A stretch of DNA of 8,121 nucleotides from Aminidesulfovibrio sp040307135. GTDB taxonomy: Bacteria > Desulfobacterota > Desulfovibrionia > Desulfovibrionales > Desulfovibrionaceae. The DNA is taken from NCBI GenBank assembly GCA_040307135.1, contig JAWRKD010000158.1:1-8121 (forward strand). Reading direction: 5' to 3'. The position numbers and the translations under genes were made by a program. Under the pieces are notes generated by a model. It ran no database searches. It was not told the DNA's origin and saw only the letters and a list, made by a program, of their open reading frames with translations. Of the stretch, positions 6,618-8,121 are shown one piece after another. Position 1 is the first letter of the stretch; each line of letters starts with the position of its first letter.

Positions 6618-6646
6618 TTGATATTGATTTTGATTTTCAGTGTCAA
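6618..6646 (-). promoter_or_regulatory. Main candidate porin promoter (sigma70 type)
   Basis: On the minus strand a perfect TTGACA (6641-6646) is followed by a 17-base spacer and TATCAA (6618-6623, four of six). Transcription would begin near 6611 and give a leader of about 157 bases before the porin ATG. No other minus-strand gene lies between, so the porin is the target. This is the best promoter match in the window. Confidence 0.68.
6625..6639. promoter_or_regulatory. Fur-like box inside the porin promoter spacer
   Basis: The plus strand reads TGATTTTGATTTTCA. It agrees at 12 positions (the central N counted) with the 15-base palindrome TGAAAATNATTTTCA that I recall as the Fur signal of delta-proteobacteria. 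It is also part of three tandem TTGATW hexamers (6618-6635), in line with the hexamer-array view of Fur sites. It sits between the -35 and -10, where a bound repressor would block RNA polymerase. Iron-dependent control is inferred. Confidence 0.5.
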
Positions 6647-6654
6647 CAAAAAAC

Positions 6655-6918
6655 AGGCGAATCCGCAAAAAAAAGCTCGGGGAATCGCAGCGGGAGACGA
6701 GATGTCCCAGGCCAGGCCCGGGGTCAGGGAGAGGTCCGGCCCGGCGTGGTCCTGGGAGTCGATGCCCGCGCCCAGGCGCAGGTGGCCTCCAGGCCCGCGC
6801 GGGTGATGTTGGCCGTGTCCTGGCGGGAGCTGAAGCGGGCCGGCGCATGGGGCCAGGATCGCGGGTCTGCCGTTTCCGGCATAGCCCCGTCCCCTTTGCG
6901 CAGGTGGCCCGGCGGCCG
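6655..6918. other. Gap between porin promoter and RRM gene terminator; no confirmed gene
   Basis: This stretch holds an A8 run (6667-6674) and a short minus-strand ORF of 52 codons (6724-6882) with a GGGGA upstream of its ATG. Its N-terminal half reads like protein (RFSSRQDTANITRAGLEA). Near 6783 the protein-like reading moves to another frame (HLRLGAGIDSQDHAGPDL), as if a gene fragment had been frameshifted. No family is recognised, so no coding feature is called. Confidence 0.3.
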
Positions 6919-6950
6919 AAAAAAAGCCGCCCGGCCAAGGACCGGGCGGC
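6919..6950 (-). terminator. Strong terminator of the RRM protein gene
   Basis: On the minus strand a perfect 9-bp GC stem GCCGCCCGG/CCGGGCGGC has a seven-base loop and is followed directly by seven T residues (A7 at 6919-6925 on the plus strand). It begins 33 bases after the RRM gene stop. It is the clearest intrinsic terminator in the window. Confidence 0.93.
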
Positions 6951-6982
6951 GAGAGGTCAGACTGGAAAGTCGGGTCTTCCGG

Positions 6983-7246
6983 CTACCAGCGGGGGCGGCG
7001 CTCCTCGCGGGGCTTGGCCTCGTTGACCTTGAGGGTGCGGCCGCCGAAATCCGCGCCGTTCAGGCTGCGGATGGCTTCGTCGGCGGCGGCGTCGTCCATC
7101 TCCACGAAGCCGAAGCCGCGGAAACGGCCGGTTTCGCGGTCCATGATGAATTTGACGGAGGACACTTCGCCGTAACGGGCGAACAGGTCGCGGGTCTGAT
7201 CCTCGGTGGCGCTGAAGGGAAGGTTCCCGACATAAATGGACTTCAT
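6983..7246 (-). CDS. Small RRM-domain RNA-binding protein
   Basis: This 87-residue protein consists of a single RNA recognition motif. RNP2 is IYVGNL (residues 4-9) and RNP1 is RGFGFVEM (43-50), with the aromatic positions Y5, F45 and F47 that stack on RNA bases. The linker DRETGRFRGFGFVEM and IRSLNGADFGGRTLKVNEA complete the fold, followed by a short basic tail (KPREERRPRW). Such stand-alone RRM proteins occur in cyanobacteria, delta-proteobacteria and others, and some are cold-induced; the targets are mostly unknown. The start is the ATG at 7246, with AAGGAG ten bases upstream. An upstream TTG in frame would add ten residues across that SD and is rejected. It is monocistronic, with a likely promoter near 7342-7370, a leader of about 90 bases and a strong terminator. 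Confidence 0.95.
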   Translation of the reverse strand: MKSIYVGNLPFSATEDQTRDLFARYGEVSSVKFIMDRETGRFRGFGFVEMDDAAADEAIRSLNGADFGGRTLKVNEAKPREERRPRW

Positions 7247-7341
7247 AAACCCCAAACTCCTTAAAAGAAAAGACAAAATTTGCCGTCCGGCCCATGCGGC
7301 TCCGTGCCGCGCGGAACAACCGGATCACGGCGGAAAGCCGA

Positions 7342-7370
7342 CCCATAAAGGGTTGTCAACAGGGAGTCAA
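7342..7370 (-). promoter_or_regulatory. Candidate promoter of the RRM gene
   Basis: On the minus strand TTGACT (7365-7370), 17 bases and TATGGG (7342-7347) give a fair -35 and a weak -10. A second TTGACA overlaps the spacer (7354-7359) but has no -10 at the right distance. The leader to the ATG contains the hairpin GCGGC-ACGGA-GCCGC (7296-7310), which might influence translation. Confidence 0.4.
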
Positions 7371-7392
7371 GGGATCCAGGGGTTTTGCGGAC

Positions 7393-7468
7393 AAAAAAAG
7401 TGCGCCCGTGCCGGTGGACCGGCTGGCCCGGACTCCGGGGTGGTCGCGGGCCGTATCACGTGGCGCAC
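7393..7468 (-). terminator. Structured element followed by T7; terminator or small RNA 3' end
   Basis: On the minus strand three helices nest. The outer GTGCGCC/GGCGCAC (7462-7468 with 7400-7406) encloses CCCGG-agt-CCGGG (7427-7439) and GCCGG-tcca-CCGGC (7410-7423). Seven T residues follow the outer helix immediately (A7 at 7393-7399 on the plus strand). The arrangement suits the 3' end of a non-coding transcript, or a terminator shielding the RRM promoter. No known RNA family is recognised. Confidence 0.35.
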
Positions 7469-7821
7469 AGCGCTCTTTCTGGGCGGGGGGCGGCTCGATC
7501 CGCCATATGGTGGAAGGAAGCTGGTTCTATTTCGGCCCTCCCTCCGTTGCGGTTCCGGCATATCGCCACAAAGGGCCCTTTGCCGTTGTCCCAGAAATAC
7601 CGCCGAAGGCAGGGGCCTGTCCACGATTTTTATCGCGAGCCGCGGCGGGCGGTTAGGCCTGGGAGCCGTTGGGGCTCTAGGGATTTGTCCGCAATATCCA
7701 GGGCTTCGGTCGGAATTGGAAAGGGGGCTGGCCGCTCCGCGAGAACAGGGGGGCGTCCGCTCACGTATTCCGCGCCCGGTCCCGGGCCGCCAGCTCCCGG
7801 CGCATGGGCCGAAGGGCGGAG
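7469..7821. other. Intergenic stretch with no protein gene recognised
   Basis: The long frames here on both strands give Pro/Arg/Gly-rich translations without family features, and I take them as spurious. The stretch does hold several inverted repeats: GGCGG-ctcgat-CCGCC (7489-7504), CCATATGG (7502-7510 area), a 14-bp perfect palindrome CAAAGGGCCCTTTG (7569-7582), and GAGCC/GGCTC (7663-7677). Together with the element at 7393-7468 this could be an RNA gene. I see no tRNA, tmRNA, RNase P or SRP signature. Confidence 0.4.
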
Positions 7822-7839
7822 AAAAACCGGCGAAGCCGG
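7822..7839 (-). terminator. Terminator downstream of the right-edge gene
   Basis: On the minus strand CCGGC-TTC-GCCGG is followed directly by five T residues (A5 at 7822-7826 on the plus strand). The stem is only 5 bp but all G/C. It lies about 120 bases beyond the stop of the right-edge gene, so that transcript would have a long 3' tail. Confidence 0.6.
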
Positions 7840-7961
7840 GCGGCCCTTCACGGGAGAAGGAGCGGGGAGAGGAGAAAACCGGGGCCTGGGGCGAAATCAG
7901 TATGGCGTCCCCAGAGTTCAGGGGAAAAGGCCTGAGCCCCAAAGTTCCGCTGTGAGCTTTT

Positions 7962-8121
7962 CTAGAGCACCACGCCGGACACGGGCAGCCGCACGGACCA
8001 GCCGGCCTGGGACGCCGGGACCTGGGGCTGAACCTGGGCCAGGCTGGGCCAGTCGGGCAGGTCCACGGCCACGGCCGGGACCGGGGCGTTGACCGCCGGG
8101 GCGCGCACGGCCGGAGCCGCC
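7962..8121 (-). CDS. C-terminal end of an unrecognised Ala/Pro/Val-rich protein (partial)
   Basis: The last 52 codons of a minus-strand gene enter from the right edge and end at TAG (7962-7964). The visible part starts with an Ala/Pro/Val-rich, low-complexity stretch such as APAVRAPAVNAPVPAVAV, then DLPDWPSLAQVQPQVPASQA, and closes with WSVRLPVSGVVL. G/C-ending codons and the clean stop support real coding. The composition suggests a linker followed by a short beta-like tail, but there is no domain by which to name it. A terminator candidate lies downstream at 7822-7839. Confidence 0.6.
   Translation of the reverse strand, partial: AAPAVRAPAVNAPVPAVAVDLPDWPSLAQVQPQVPASQAGWSVRLPVSGVVL

Noticed and set aside
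7247..7276. RRM protein start at an upstream TTG
   Set aside because: Adds ten residues that overlap the SD AAGGAG; the RRM begins right at the downstream ATG.
7512..7521. GGAAGGAAGC, which resembles the conserved loop of bacterial SRP RNA
   Set aside because: The flanking GUCAGG-type strand and the matching AGCAGCC are missing and the surrounding sequence does not pair as 4.5S RNA.
7236..7955. Overlapping long frames on both strands in the right-hand gap
   Set aside because: Low-complexity Pro/Arg/Gly translations, no motif, no convincing SD, and interrupted by promoter and terminator signals.

Overview
The window is a GC-rich bacterial chromosome segment. It most resembles a Desulfovibrio-type sulfate reducer (Desulfovibrionales). 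The pointers are a porin of the Desulfovibrio homotrimeric type, a HesB/IscA-like selenoprotein of a kind known from this group, a small RRM RNA-binding protein, and strong G/C third-position bias. This placement is inferred from gene content, not from a marker gene.

Layout. Bases 1-1950 hold a tight minus-strand operon: a trmN6-like tRNA methyltransferase, then a DUF3795 cysteine-rich protein, then a RecF/SMC-type ATPase that runs off the left edge. The last two genes share a GTGA stop/start overlap. Upstream of it, also on the minus strand, is murJ (lipid II flippase, 2065-3621). Next comes a gene that ordinary ORF calling misses: a 105-residue HesB/IscA-family protein (3791-4108, minus). 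An in-frame TGA sits where the family has its first conserved cysteine, and a perfect 8-bp hairpin of bSECIS type follows it, so I read it as a selenoprotein. It is divergent from mutM/fpg (4160-4981, plus) across 51 bp.

A minus-strand outer-membrane porin follows (5063-6454). It ends in a strong GAAA-loop terminator. Its leader carries a consensus-like sigma70 promoter with a Fur-like box filling the -35/-10 spacer, then a second weak promoter and two 10-bp direct repeats 20 bp apart. A minus-strand RRM protein gene (6983-7246) ends in a very strong terminator. About 700 bp without a recognisable protein gene follow; this stretch is rich in hairpins and has two T-tract terminator candidates. 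The right edge holds the last 52 codons of an unrecognised minus-strand gene.

Most genes are core housekeeping: cell wall, base-excision repair, tRNA modification and outer-membrane permeability. They look like independent units apart from the left-hand operon. The selenoprotein is the main point of interest. The porin control region, the structured gap at 7393-7840 and a possible decayed reading frame at 6664-6882 are secondary.
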